Positions 24,335 through 32,763 of a stretch of 64,000 nucleotides of DNA are shown piece by piece; position 1 is the stretch's first letter, and every line of letters starts with the position of its first letter. A program made the translations under genes and the position numbers. The DNA comes from Pseudonocardia sp. ICBG1293 (GTDB lineage Bacteria; Actinomycetota; Actinomycetes; Mycobacteriales; Pseudonocardiaceae). The notes beneath the pieces are model-generated. The model did no database searches. It worked only from the letters and a program-made list of their open reading frames with translations, and was not told the origin of the DNA. The stretch covers positions 62,001 through 126,000 of the forward strand of contig NZ_JAHLEL010000008.1 of NCBI RefSeq assembly GCF_020131355.1, given 5' to 3'.

Positions 24335-25314
24335 GAGGTCGCGCGGATTGGTCACAGCTTGGCCGCGGTCGAGTGTCTGGGGGCGAGGGCGGGTACGGGC
24401 CTGCCGATCATGAAGTTATCTACGCTTCGTGATCGTCTGGAGGCCGCGTGCCCACCCTGCCATCATGGCTGACCGAGCCGTTGTGGGACCAGTTCACCGC
24501 GCTGCTGCCTCATCGAGACGAGTTCGATCCCACCCATCCGCTGGGCTGCCATCGCCGCCGGATCGCGGATCGGATCGTGTTCGACAAGCTCCTGCAGGTA
24601 CTGCGGTTCGGCTGCTCGTATGAGGGCATCGCTGACAGCACCTGCTCGGCGACCACCATCCGCGATCGTCGTGACGAGTGGATCAGGCTCGGGGTCTTCG
24701 CCCAGCTGCGTCGGATCGTCCTGGACGCCTACGACCGCATCGTCGGTCTGCTGCTGCACGACATCGCCGTCGATGGCGCCATCACCAAGGCCCCCGGCGG
24801 CGGCGAGGTCGCCGGTCCGTCGCCGGTGGACCGGCGCAAACAGGGTATGAAACGTTCGGTGCTCGTCGAGGGATACGGCATCCCGCTGGGCCGAGTCCTG
24901 GCCGGAGCCAACCGGCACGACTCCCCGCTACTGGGCCCCACCCTCGACCGCCTCGATGCTCTCGGCCCGCTGCCCGACGACATCACCGTGCACCTCGACG
25001 CCGGCTATGACTCCGGCAAGACCCGCGACACGCTGGCCGAACGAGGCCTGCACGGCGAGATCGCGCACAAGGGTGAGAAAGCGCCGATCCAGGCCACCCG
25101 CCGCTGGCACGTCGAGCGGACCAACGCTTGGCACAACAGCTTCAACCGGCTGCAGCGCTGCTACGAACGACGAGAAATCGTCGTCGACGCGTTCTTCGAC
25201 CTCGCCGACACGATCGTCACACTCCGTAGCTTGATTCGGCAGGCCTGGACCACACACCGCTGGAACGCCCGACCTGCACGACGTCCATGATCACCAACCA
25301 ATCCGCGCGACCTC
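24335..25314 (+). mobile_element. IS B, copy 3 (inverted)
   Basis: The 980-bp element is in opposite orientation to copies 1 and 2, with perfect 18-bp ends and TAA at 24332-24334 and 25315-25317. Together with copy 2 it bounds the second array with inverted IS B ends, a composite-transposon-like arrangement. The intervening DNA is only other mobile elements. Confidence 0.9.
24448..25290 (+). CDS. IS5-family DDE transposase (IS B copy 3)
   Basis: The 280-residue protein is identical to the other IS B transposases, with GTG start 24448 preceded by GGAGG. Its plus-strand orientation points it toward the TetR gene at 25390. Read-through transcription from this element could therefore reach the TetR regulator. 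Confidence 0.9.
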   Translation: MPTLPSWLTEPLWDQFTALLPHRDEFDPTHPLGCHRRRIADRIVFDKLLQVLRFGCSYEGIADSTCSATTIRDRRDEWIRLGVFAQLRRIVLDAYDRIVGLLLHDIAVDGAITKAPGGGEVAGPSPVDRRKQGMKRSVLVEGYGIPLGRVLAGANRHDSPLLGPTLDRLDALGPLPDDITVHLDAGYDSGKTRDTLAERGLHGEIAHKGEKAPIQATRRWHVERTNAWHNSFNRLQRCYERREIVVDAFFDLADTIVTLRSLIRQAWTTHRWNARPARRP

Positions 25315-25315
25315 T

Positions 25316-25369
25316 AAGGAACTCTGGTTCCGTTAGAAGCTAGCACGCCAAACGGGACCCCGGTCCCGT
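25316..25369. promoter_or_regulatory. Two similar palindromes, likely TetR operators
   Basis: Site 1 (25316-25333, core GGAACTCTGGTTCC) and site 2 (25352-25369, ACGGGACC-CC-GGTCCCGT) are 18-bp dyads sharing 13 of 18 positions and centred 36 bp apart. They lie directly before the TetR start. Site 1 touches the TAA duplication of IS B copy 3, so the insertion array landed at the edge of the operator region. It probably severed that region from the aldo/keto reductase gene on the other side. Confidence 0.55.
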
Positions 25370-25389
25370 CTGTGGCTAGAGTGGGCCCC

Positions 25390-26007
25390 GTGGCGCCGGA
25401 GATGAGCAGGCCGGGGTGCAGGACCGCGCGGGTCCGGTCGGCCGTGCTGGCAGCGGCCGGCGACGCCCTGATCGAGCTCGGCCCGACCGGCCTGGACCTG
25501 TCCGAGCTGGCGCGCCGGGCCGGGGTCGGCAAGACCACGGTCTACCGGCGCTGGGGCAGCGTCGCCGCGGTGCTCGAGGACATGGTGTCGGACATGGTCG
25601 AGACCTCCGCGCCGCGCGCGGACACCGGCTCGCTCGACGGTGACCTGCTCGCCAACGCCGAGCTCGTCCGCGCCACGCTCGCCGACCCGCGCCAGGGCAG
25701 GCTGTTGACCGCGCTGATCTGTGCCGCCGTCGGCGACGCCGGGACCGCGCGGGCGCTGCGCCGCTTCTACGACGCCCGCACCGCCGCCTGGGAGCCGTGC
25801 GTCACCGACGCGACGGACCGCGGTGAGCTCCCGGAGGGCACCGACCCGGCGGCGGTGGTGCGGGCGGTCTCCGCCCCGCTCTACCACCTGCTCCTGACCC
25901 GCGGCGCACTCCCCGACGCCGACGACGCGCGGCGGGCCGCCGCCGTCGCCGCGGCGGCCGCCCGGTCCGGGGCGTTCGTCAGCGCAGGTGCGCGTCGAAC
26001 CAGTTGA
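25390..26007 (+). CDS. TetR family transcriptional regulator
   Basis: The protein of about 205 residues has a TetR HTH (VRSAVLAAAGDALIELGPTG, then LSELARRAGVGKTTVYRRWGS) and a C-terminal effector domain of the TetR_C type (LLTALICAAVGDAGTARAL). GTG 25390 and ATG 25402 are both possible starts. Two palindromic sites lie just upstream, so autorepression is likely. Before the 3.35-kb insertion array arrived, it would have faced the aldo/keto reductase gene at 20903-21949 across less than 100 bp. It overlaps the convergent DLH-like gene by 29 bp. Confidence 0.85.
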   Translation: MAPEMSRPGCRTARVRSAVLAAAGDALIELGPTGLDLSELARRAGVGKTTVYRRWGSVAAVLEDMVSDMVETSAPRADTGSLDGDLLANAELVRATLADPRQGRLLTALICAAVGDAGTARALRRFYDARTAAWEPCVTDATDRGELPEGTDPAAVVRAVSAPLYHLLLTRGALPDADDARRAAAVAAAAARSGAFVSAGARRTS

Positions 26008-26680
26008 GGACCCGCTGCCACGCCTCGGCGGCGGAGCCCGGGTCGTCGTCGAAGCGATAGCCGGTGCTCGGGTAGACGACGACGTCGGTCGCCTTCCCCG
26101 ACGACGCGGCGGCGTCGCGCAGCCGCCCGACGGCGTCGGTGTCCGACGCCTCGGAGTAGATGCCCAGCCAGGGACAGGTCAGCTCCGGCGCGGTCTCCAC
26201 CAGTGTGGGCAGGCTGGACCACGGCGAGGACTCGATCCCGCTGCCGGCCACGGTGATCGCCGCACCCAGGGTGCGGTTCGCCGCCACGTGCAGCGCGACC
26301 GTGCCGCCGAGGTCGAAGCCGAGCACGCCCATCCGGTCGGCCTCGAAGCCCTGGTCGCCGAGCCAGCCGAACGCGGTGTCGCAGTCGTCCATGACCTGGC
26401 GCGGGTCCAGGCTCCCGACGTGCTCGGCCACCGCGGCCTCGGAGCCGTCGGCGAGGTCGCCACCGGCGTCCGCGTCGCGGTAGAGGTGCGGCGCGACGGC
26501 CAGCCAGCCGTCCGCGGCGAGCCCGGTCACCAGCAGCCGGATCGAGTCGGTGACCCCGCGCGCCTCCTGCAGCACCACGATCCCGCCCCGGACGGCACCG
26601 TCGGGTTCGGCCACGGTCAGGCGCAGCTCGCCCCCGTCGGTCAGCGGCACGCCCTCGGTCCGGACAGCGGTGGTCGTCAT
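25979..26680 (-). CDS. Dienelactone-hydrolase-family protein with degenerate triad
   Basis: The 233-residue alpha/beta-hydrolase-fold protein has clear family landmarks: VVLQEARGV near residue 39, LAVAPHLYRD, VLGFDLGG and a final RVLNWFDAHL. In active dienelactone hydrolases the nucleophile elbow is GFC/SxGG; here it is Asp123 (codon GAC). The usual catalytic His segment (GHGF-like) is GYRF at 207-210. Both nucleophile and His are therefore missing, so hydrolase chemistry is doubtful. It may be a pseudoenzyme or bind a ligand. It is convergent with TetR and divergent from the aminotransferase. Confidence 0.75.
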   Translation of the reverse strand: MTTTAVRTEGVPLTDGGELRLTVAEPDGAVRGGIVVLQEARGVTDSIRLLVTGLAADGWLAVAPHLYRDADAGGDLADGSEAAVAEHVGSLDPRQVMDDCDTAFGWLGDQGFEADRMGVLGFDLGGTVALHVAANRTLGAAITVAGSGIESSPWSSLPTLVETAPELTCPWLGIYSEASDTDAVGRLRDAAASSGKATDVVVYPSTGYRFDDDPGSAAEAWQRVLNWFDAHLR

Positions 26681-26740
26681 GGCGTCACTCAACCAGAGCA
26701 CCGGCCCGCGTTTCGACCCCCGACGGATACCGTTGCCGTC

Positions 26741-27793
26741 ATGACGCTGATCCGCCCCGATCTGGACACCCTGCCCGCGTACGTGCCGGGCCGCACCGTC
26801 CCCGGGGCGATCAAGCTCGCGAGCAACGAGGTCGCCGCGCCGCCCGCCCCGGCCGTGCTGGAGGCCATCGCGCGTGCCGCCGCAGGTGGCAACCGGTATC
26901 CGGATCTCGGCGTCGTCGAGCTGACCGGTCGCCTCGCCGACCTGTACGCCCTCGACCCCGAACGGGTCGCGGTCGGCTGCGGCTCGGTGACGCTGTGCCA
27001 GCAGCTCGTACAGGTCACCTGCCTCGGCCCCGGCGACGAGGTCCTGTTCGCCTGGCGTTCGTTCGAGGCGTACCCGATCGTGACCCGGATCGGGGGGGCC
27101 GAGGTGCGCACCGTCGGGCTCGACGCGGACCACCGGCACGACCTGGACGCCATGGCCGCCGCCGTCACCGAGCGGACCCGGCTCGTGTTCGTGTGCAGCC
27201 CCAACAACCCGACCGGGCCCGCCGTGCACCGCGACGAGTTCGTCCGTTTCCTCGCGGCCGTGCCGTCGGACGTGCTGGTCGTGCTCGACGAGGCCTACGC
27301 CGAGTACGTCACCGACCCGGACGCCGTCAGCGGCCGCGCGCTGCTCGACGAGCACCCCAACCTGGTCGTGCTGCGCACCTTCTCGAAGGCCTACCGGATG
27401 GCCGGGCTGCGCGTCGGCTACGCGCTCGCCTCCGTCGAGGTCGCGACCGCGCTGCGCAAGGTCGCGCCGCCGTTCGGGGTCAGCTCGGTCGCCCAGGCCG
27501 GCGCGATCGCGGCGCTGGAGCACCGCGAGGAGATCCTGGCCGACTGCGCCGCCGTCGTCTCCGAGCGCGACCGGGTGGCCGCCGGGCTGCGCGGGTCCGG
27601 CTTCACCGTGCCGCAGACCCAGGCGAACTTCGTGTGGCTGCCGCTCGGGGACCGCGCCGCCGCGTTCGCGGCACACTGCGGCGAGCGGAAGGTGATCGTG
27701 CGCCCGTTCGCCACCGACGGGGTGCGGGTCACCGTGTCCACACCGGAGGAGAACGACCTCCTGCTCGACGTGGCGTCGTCCTTCCGTTCCTGA
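26741..27793 (+). CDS. Histidinol-phosphate/aromatic aminotransferase (HisC/Pat type)
   Basis: The 350-residue fold-type I PLP enzyme starts at ATG 26741. Motifs include IKLASNE near the N-terminus, NRYPD, SPNNPTGP, VLDEAYAEY and the PLP-lysine segment TFSKAYRMAGLRVGY. This is the pattern of class I/II HisC-like aminotransferases. The actinobacterial paralogue Pat transaminates phenylpyruvate and similar keto acids, whereas HisC acts in histidine synthesis. No his genes are adjacent, which slightly favours the Pat role. The gene is monocistronic. Confidence 0.85.
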   Translation: MTLIRPDLDTLPAYVPGRTVPGAIKLASNEVAAPPAPAVLEAIARAAAGGNRYPDLGVVELTGRLADLYALDPERVAVGCGSVTLCQQLVQVTCLGPGDEVLFAWRSFEAYPIVTRIGGAEVRTVGLDADHRHDLDAMAAAVTERTRLVFVCSPNNPTGPAVHRDEFVRFLAAVPSDVLVVLDEAYAEYVTDPDAVSGRALLDEHPNLVVLRTFSKAYRMAGLRVGYALASVEVATALRKVAPPFGVSSVAQAGAIAALEHREEILADCAAVVSERDRVAAGLRGSGFTVPQTQANFVWLPLGDRAAAFAAHCGERKVIVRPFATDGVRVTVSTPEENDLLLDVASSFRS

Positions 27794-27810
27794 GAGCCTC
27801 GGCCCCCGGC

Positions 27811-28545
27811 TCAGCCGTCGAGCTGGTAACCCGTCCCTCGGATGGTCCGGATCCGTTCGGGGCCGATCTTGCGCCGTAGGTAGGACACCTAGACCTGGAC
27901 GAGGTTGGCCGACACCGGTTCGGTCCAGGCCCGGCGGCCCAGGTCGTCGAGCGTGACCGGTGCACCCGCCTGCTCGGCCAGCGCGAGCAGCAGCGCGTAC
28001 TCGGTCGGCGACAGCGCGACCCGGCGGCCGTCGACGAACACCTGACCGGCGTCGACGTCGACCGACAGGCCGCCGTGCCCCAGCACGGTCGGCGCGGGCA
28101 GCCCTGCGGCGGCGCGCAGCCGGAGCCGGATCCGGGAGGCGAGCTCGTCCGGGACGAAGGGCCGGATCAGGAAGTCGTCGCGGTCACCGCGCAGCATGCC
28201 GATCACCCCGGCCCGCCGCTCGCGCGGCACGACCGTGATCACCGGGGTCGGCGGCGTCTCGGACTGCACGGCACCGAGCAGCACCGACGGCTCGGGGCCC
28301 GGCAGCTCCATGTCGAGCACGAGCAGGTCGGCGCCACGGGAGCGCAGGGTGTCCAGCAGCTCGATCCCGTCGGCCACGACGACGAGGTCCACGCCCTCGG
28401 CGGCGAGGTCCTGACGGAGTCCGCGGCCGAGCGAGGCGGTGCCCGCCGACGGCGGCAGCGCGAGCAGCACGCTGAGCGCGCGCATCTCGGTGCGCGGGGC
28501 GGGGATCGGGAGGGACGGCGAGACGGGGGGAGCGTGATCGTTCAC
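27811..28545 (-). pseudogene. OmpR-type response regulator with in-frame amber codon
   Basis: The receiver-like domain has a phosphoacceptor candidate Asp78 (LLVLDMELPG) but lacks the usual N-terminal acidic pair and has Arg where the conserved Lys sits (LIRPF). A winged-helix domain (LSPTEYALLLALAEQAGAPV) runs to NLVQV, then TAG at 27889-27891. It resumes in the same frame with VSYLRRKIGPERIRTIRGTG and ends at TGA 27811. OmpR proteins have Tyr at this point (V-Y-V-S-L-R-K), so TAC to TAG is the simplest change. The truncated 218-residue product would lose the recognition wing. GTG 28545 or ATG 28485 could be the start. No histidine kinase is nearby. Confidence 0.7.
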
Positions 28546-28846
28546 AGGTCCTGCGGAGGTCGGGGAGCGGGGAGCTCGGAAGATCGTGCGGGGAGCACCG
28601 GGGAGGCACCGCCACTGTTCCTCGACCGGCAGCCCGTCACAATCGGCTAACGGTGCGATGTGCCGGGACCGTCTCCCCCATGTGGGTGATTATGAGAGTC
28701 CCACTGCTCTGTCCGGCCCAGCGTTAGTACCGAAATGGCGGGATCCTGCTCTTCGGCGCTCTCCGTCGACCTGTCGGCGCGGAGACGCAACCACCCTTCT
28801 CAGCGAGGGTGTTCACACTCGGTCACTGTACCTAGAGTCCCTCCTC
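28546..28846. other. Divergent intergenic region, long leader of the GH16 gene
   Basis: About 300 bp lie between the response regulator and the GH16 gene without a convincing gene. Lower-GC patches (GTGATTATGAGAG, GTTAGTACCGAAATGG and TCACTGTACCTAGAG near 28823-28838) probably carry promoters. An ORF continues upstream of ATG 28847 but lacks protein-like features. I could not assign it to a known riboswitch class. Confidence 0.4.
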
Positions 28847-30631
28847 ATGCGACGGAAGAGTTCCGCTGCGGCTGATCAGGTCGACCCCCGCGACCTGATC
28901 GCGCGACTCGCCGCCGAGCACAGCTCCCCCTCTGTGCCGTCTCCCCGGGGCAGGCATGCCGTGTCCTCCGCCCCGGCGGAGGACACGGCCCGATCCGCCG
29001 TACCCACGGCAACCCTGCTCGAGGACCGGGTGAGCGCCTCCGGGCGGCACCGCGTCCTCGACTCCGAGCACGACGACACCGGTGCCGCCGTCACGGCGCA
29101 CTCCCCCACCGGTGCCGCGCACGGCCGCACCACGGCCTCCACCGGCGCCGCGACGGCCGACGCCGAGCGGATCTCCTGGGCCGACACCGCCGAACCCGGC
29201 GCGTGGGCGCCGGGCAGCCGCACGACCGGCACCGGGGCCCACGCCGTCACCGGGACCGGGGCGCACGCCGTCACCACCTCGGGGGCGCACACCGTCGCGG
29301 AGACCGCCACGACCGCCGGGGACACGGCGACCACCGGGACGGGCGCGCACGCCGCGCCCACCGAGCGGACGCCGGGCCGCCGCGCGCGGCGGTCCGCGTC
29401 GTCGTCGGCAGCGGGGCTGTCCGGGGCGGAGCTGTTCGGCGGGGCGCCCTCGGCCGGGACGACCCCGCGGTCCGAGGTGCCCGCGCCGCGCGCGGAGATC
29501 ACCGGCGGGGCCATCGCCGGTCTGCACGAGCCCGACGGCCCGGGACCGGGGACGGGCTCGGTCGTCGCGATCGACCGCTCGCGCCCCGCCCGCTCCCGCG
29601 TCCGACGGTTCGCCCCGCTGGGCGTCGGCGCCGCCGCGGTGCTCGCCGCGACGATGGTGCTGACGCTGCTGCAGCCCGGCACCGGGGACCCGTCGCTGTC
29701 CGCGGCGCTGGTGAACGACCCGTCGCGCCGGTCGGCGTCGGACACCACGCTGTCGGCCGGGCCGGTACTGGCCAACGGGGGCGGTTCCGCACTCGGCGAC
29801 GCCGCCCAGGGCGCGTCCGGCCAGATCGGTCAGGCCGTCGCCGCGCAGGAGGCCGCCGAGCGTCGTGCCGAGCAACGCCGCCGCGAGGCCGCCGAGCGGG
29901 CCCGCGCCGCCGCGAACTCCGGCGGCGCCGGGGGCTCCGGCGAGTCCGGCGGGTCCCCCGCCGCCGGCCCGATCGGCGGCGCCGTCCAGGTCGCCGGCGA
30001 CGGCATCCAGGCCGCCCTCAAGATGGGCTGGCAGGCGATCGGCGGCGACGAGTTCCTCGGGTCCACCCTCGGCAGCGACTGGTCCCCCTACAACGGCGAG
30101 GGGCACGACGGCCAGGGGCGTCGCACCTCCGACGCGATCTCGGTGGAGAACGGCAACCTGGTCATCCGCGGCGACTCGCAGGGCAACACCGGCGGCATGG
30201 CCTGGGGCGCCCCGCAGAAGTACGGCAAGTGGGAGATGCGCGCCCAGTTCCCGAAGGGCGACAAGCAGTACCACCCCGTGCTCCTGCTGTGGCCGAGCGA
30301 GGTGTCCTGGCCGGAGGGCGGTGAGATCGACTTCGCCGAGACCACCAGCGCCAGCGACGACGTGTCCTTCTTCCTGCACTACGGCAGCTCGAACTCGCAG
30401 AAGGACGCCAAGAAGCAGATCGACATCACCCAGTGGCACAACTACGCCGTGGAGTGGACCCCGAACGCGATCGTGGGCTACATCGACGGCGTCGAGTGGT
30501 TCCGGTCCGAGGACCCGAACACGTTCCCCCCGGGGCCGATGCACGCCACGATCCAGCTCGACTACTTCCCCGACGGTGGTTCGCCCGAGCCGTCGGAGAT
30601 GCGGGTCGCGTGGATGCGCCAGTACCAGTAA
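28847..30631 (+). CDS. Membrane-anchored GH16 family glycoside hydrolase
   Basis: The protein has 594 residues. Residues 1-250 are a long, Thr/Ala/Gly-rich, low-complexity cytoplasmic region with repeated TGTGAHAV units. One transmembrane segment follows near 251-270 (LGVGAAAVLAATMVLTLL), then a linker, and the catalytic domain runs from about 385 to the end. The GH16 signature GGEIDFAE supplies the nucleophile and acid/base glutamates, and the following WHNYAVEWTP and GYIDGVEWF are typical of beta-1,3(4)-glucanases. It would cleave beta-glucans or related glycans outside the membrane. The repeat-rich N-terminus is unusual for this enzyme class. ATG 28847 follows CTCCTC without a strong ribosome site. 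Confidence 0.85.
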   Translation: MRRKSSAAADQVDPRDLIARLAAEHSSPSVPSPRGRHAVSSAPAEDTARSAVPTATLLEDRVSASGRHRVLDSEHDDTGAAVTAHSPTGAAHGRTTASTGAATADAERISWADTAEPGAWAPGSRTTGTGAHAVTGTGAHAVTTSGAHTVAETATTAGDTATTGTGAHAAPTERTPGRRARRSASSSAAGLSGAELFGGAPSAGTTPRSEVPAPRAEITGGAIAGLHEPDGPGPGTGSVVAIDRSRPARSRVRRFAPLGVGAAAVLAATMVLTLLQPGTGDPSLSAALVNDPSRRSASDTTLSAGPVLANGGGSALGDAAQGASGQIGQAVAAQEAAERRAEQRRREAAERARAAANSGGAGGSGESGGSPAAGPIGGAVQVAGDGIQAALKMGWQAIGGDEFLGSTLGSDWSPYNGEGHDGQGRRTSDAISVENGNLVIRGDSQGNTGGMAWGAPQKYGKWEMRAQFPKGDKQYHPVLLLWPSEVSWPEGGEIDFAETTSASDDVSFFLHYGSSNSQKDAKKQIDITQWHNYAVEWTPNAIVGYIDGVEWFRSEDPNTFPPGPMHATIQLDYFPDGGSPEPSEMRVAWMRQYQ

Positions 30632-30650
30632 CCCCCACCGGGTGATCACC

Positions 30651-30697
30651 ACGACCGCCCGCCGCCCGGCGCTCCCCACCGGACGGCGGGCGGTCGT
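30651..30697. terminator. Strong bidirectional hairpin
   Basis: A perfect 14-bp stem (ACGACCGCCCGCCG, 30651-30664, with 30684-30697) has a 19-nt loop. It sits between convergent GH16 and M3-peptidase genes. Confidence 0.85.
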
Positions 30698-30707
30698 GTG
30701 TTCCGCG

Positions 30708-32738
30708 TCAGCCGGTCAGGCCGCGCCGGGCCAGCAGCGGGGCGATCTCCGGGTCGCGCCCGCGGAACGCGCGGTAGGCCTCCATCGCGTCGACGGCGCC
30801 CCCGCGGGAGAGCACCTCGCGACGGAACCGGTCGCCGTTCTCCCGGCGCAGGCCGCCGTGCTCGCCGAACCAGGCGACGGTGTCGGCGTCGAGCACCTCG
30901 GCCCAGATGTAGGAGTAGTACGCCGCCGCGTACCCGCTGCCGCCGAACACGTGGTTGAAGTAGGTGCTGCGGTAGCGCGGCGGGACCAGCGGGTGCGCGG
31001 CACCGACCGCCTCCAGCGCCTGCTGCTCGAACGCGAGCACGTCGGTGATGCCGGCGGCCTCGGCCGGGGACAGGCGGTGCCACGCCTGGTCCAGCAGCGA
31101 CGCGGCCAGGTACTCCGTCGTCGCGAAGCCCTCGCCGTACCCGCGTGCGGCCTGCGACGCGGCCAGCAGCTCGGCCGGCAGCGGCTCGCCGGTCACGTGG
31201 TGACGGGCGAACGACGTCAGGACCTGAGGATCCTCCAGCCACATCTCGTTGACCTGGCTGGGGAACTCGACGAAGTCGCGCGGCACCGAGGTGCCGGCGA
31301 ACGTCGGGTACTCCACCTCGGAGAACAACCCGTGCAGGGCGTGCCCGAACTCGTGGAACAGGGTGCGGACCTCGTCGAGGGTGAGCAGGGCCGGCTCCCC
31401 CGCCGGGGGCTTGTTCAGGTTCAGCGTGTTCAGCACGACCGGCCGCGTCCCGAGCAGCGACGACTGGTCGACCAGTGAGTTCATCCACGCCCCACCGCGC
31501 TTGGACGGCCGCGCCCACAGGTCGGCGCCGAACAGCCCGAGCGGTTCGCCGTCCGCGTCGCGGACCTCCCACCAGCGCACGTCCGGGTGGTAGGCGGGCA
31601 GGTCGGTGCGCTCGGTGAAGGTGATCCCGTACAGCCCGGACGCCGCGCGGAACACCCCGTCGGTGACGACCCGGTCGAGCTCCAGGTACGGACGCAGCGC
31701 GGCGTCGTCCACCGAGTAGCGCTCCCGGCGGACCCGCTCCGCCTCGAAGGCCCAGTCCCACGGCTCCAGGTCCCCCTCGACCCCGCGCGCCAGCTCGGCG
31801 GCCTCGGCGTCGGCGTTCGCCACCGCCGCCGGGACCAGCGACTCCAGCATCGCCGCGGCGGCCGCGGCGGTACCCGCGGTGGAGTCGTCGATGACGTAGG
31901 AGGCGTGGTCCGGGTAGCCGAGCAACGCGGACCGCTCCGCGCGCAGCCGCACGATCGCCAGCACGATGTCGCGGGTGTCGTGCTCCCCGGCCTGCCCGCG
32001 GGTGGTCGAGGCGTGGAACAGCTCCTCGCGCAGCGACCGGTCGGTGAGCACCGCGAGCGCGGGCTGCGCGGTCGGCAGGATCAGGGTGATCATCCAGCCG
32101 TCGGTGTGGCCACGCTCGCGGGCGGCGGAGGCGGCGGCCGAGATCGCGTCCTCGGACAGGCCGTCGAGCCGGGACCGGTCGGTGACGTGCACGGCGGCGG
32201 CGTTCGCCCCGGCCATCAGCGCCGCACCGAACCGGGTCGTGAGACCGGACAGCTCGGAGTTGAGCCTCCGCAGCCGCTCCTGCTCCACGGCGCCGAGGCG
32301 GGCCCCGGCCCGCACCATGTCCCGGTGGCGGCGCTCCAGCAGCCGCAGCGACTCGGCGTCCAGCCCCAGCTCGTGGCGCCGGGAGTGCAGGGAGTCGATC
32401 CGGGCGAACAGGCCCGGGTCCAGCGCGATCGCGTCGGCGTGCGCCGCCAGCATGGGGGCGACCTGCGCCTCGATCTCGCGCACGGCGGGCGAGGAGTCCG
32501 CCGACACGCGCGTGAAGAACAGCCGCGCCACCCGGTCCAGGGTGGCACCGGAACGTTCCAGGGCGACGACGGTGTCGTCGAACGTCGGCCCGCCGGTCCC
32601 CGCGACGATCGCGGCCACCTCCGCGCGCTGCTCGGCCGTCCCGGCCTCGAACGCGGGCAGGTAGTGCTCGTCGGTGATCCGGGAGGTGTCGGGGAGACCC
32701 CACGGCAGCGCGCTCGGGGCGAGGAACGGGTTGCTCAT
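30708..32738 (-). CDS. dcp: M3 family metallopeptidase (peptidyl-dipeptidase/oligopeptidase)
   Basis: The 676-residue zinc peptidase has HEFGH near residue 460 (LFHEFGHALHGLFSE), the third ligand Glu a short way downstream and FGGSGYAAAYYSYIW near the C-terminus. The length and N-terminal helical domain fit the M3A Dcp/oligopeptidase A group. It degrades short peptides in the cytosol as the last step of protein turnover; there is no signal peptide. It starts at ATG 32738 and is monocistronic. Confidence 0.85.
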   Translation of the reverse strand: MSNPFLAPSALPWGLPDTSRITDEHYLPAFEAGTAEQRAEVAAIVAGTGGPTFDDTVVALERSGATLDRVARLFFTRVSADSSPAVREIEAQVAPMLAAHADAIALDPGLFARIDSLHSRRHELGLDAESLRLLERRHRDMVRAGARLGAVEQERLRRLNSELSGLTTRFGAALMAGANAAAVHVTDRSRLDGLSEDAISAAASAARERGHTDGWMITLILPTAQPALAVLTDRSLREELFHASTTRGQAGEHDTRDIVLAIVRLRAERSALLGYPDHASYVIDDSTAGTAAAAAAMLESLVPAAVANADAEAAELARGVEGDLEPWDWAFEAERVRRERYSVDDAALRPYLELDRVVTDGVFRAASGLYGITFTERTDLPAYHPDVRWWEVRDADGEPLGLFGADLWARPSKRGGAWMNSLVDQSSLLGTRPVVLNTLNLNKPPAGEPALLTLDEVRTLFHEFGHALHGLFSEVEYPTFAGTSVPRDFVEFPSQVNEMWLEDPQVLTSFARHHVTGEPLPAELLAASQAARGYGEGFATTEYLAASLLDQAWHRLSPAEAAGITDVLAFEQQALEAVGAAHPLVPPRYRSTYFNHVFGGSGYAAAYYSYIWAEVLDADTVAWFGEHGGLRRENGDRFRREVLSRGGAVDAMEAYRAFRGRDPEIAPLLARRGLTG

Positions 32739-32763
32739 GTGCCGACCCTACGGCCGGGGCCCG

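Noticed and set aside
24150-24413. A plus-strand 87-codon frame across IS A, MITE C and IS B
   Set aside because: It runs through element junctions only and has no protein features.
21967-25314. The second array as a composite transposon carrying cargo
   Set aside because: The inverted IS B ends fit the shape, but the DNA between them is only IS A and MITEs, with no passenger gene.
28640-28846. A riboswitch (c-di-AMP or similar) in the GH16 leader
   Set aside because: The leader is long enough, but I could not match conserved motifs of a known class by eye.
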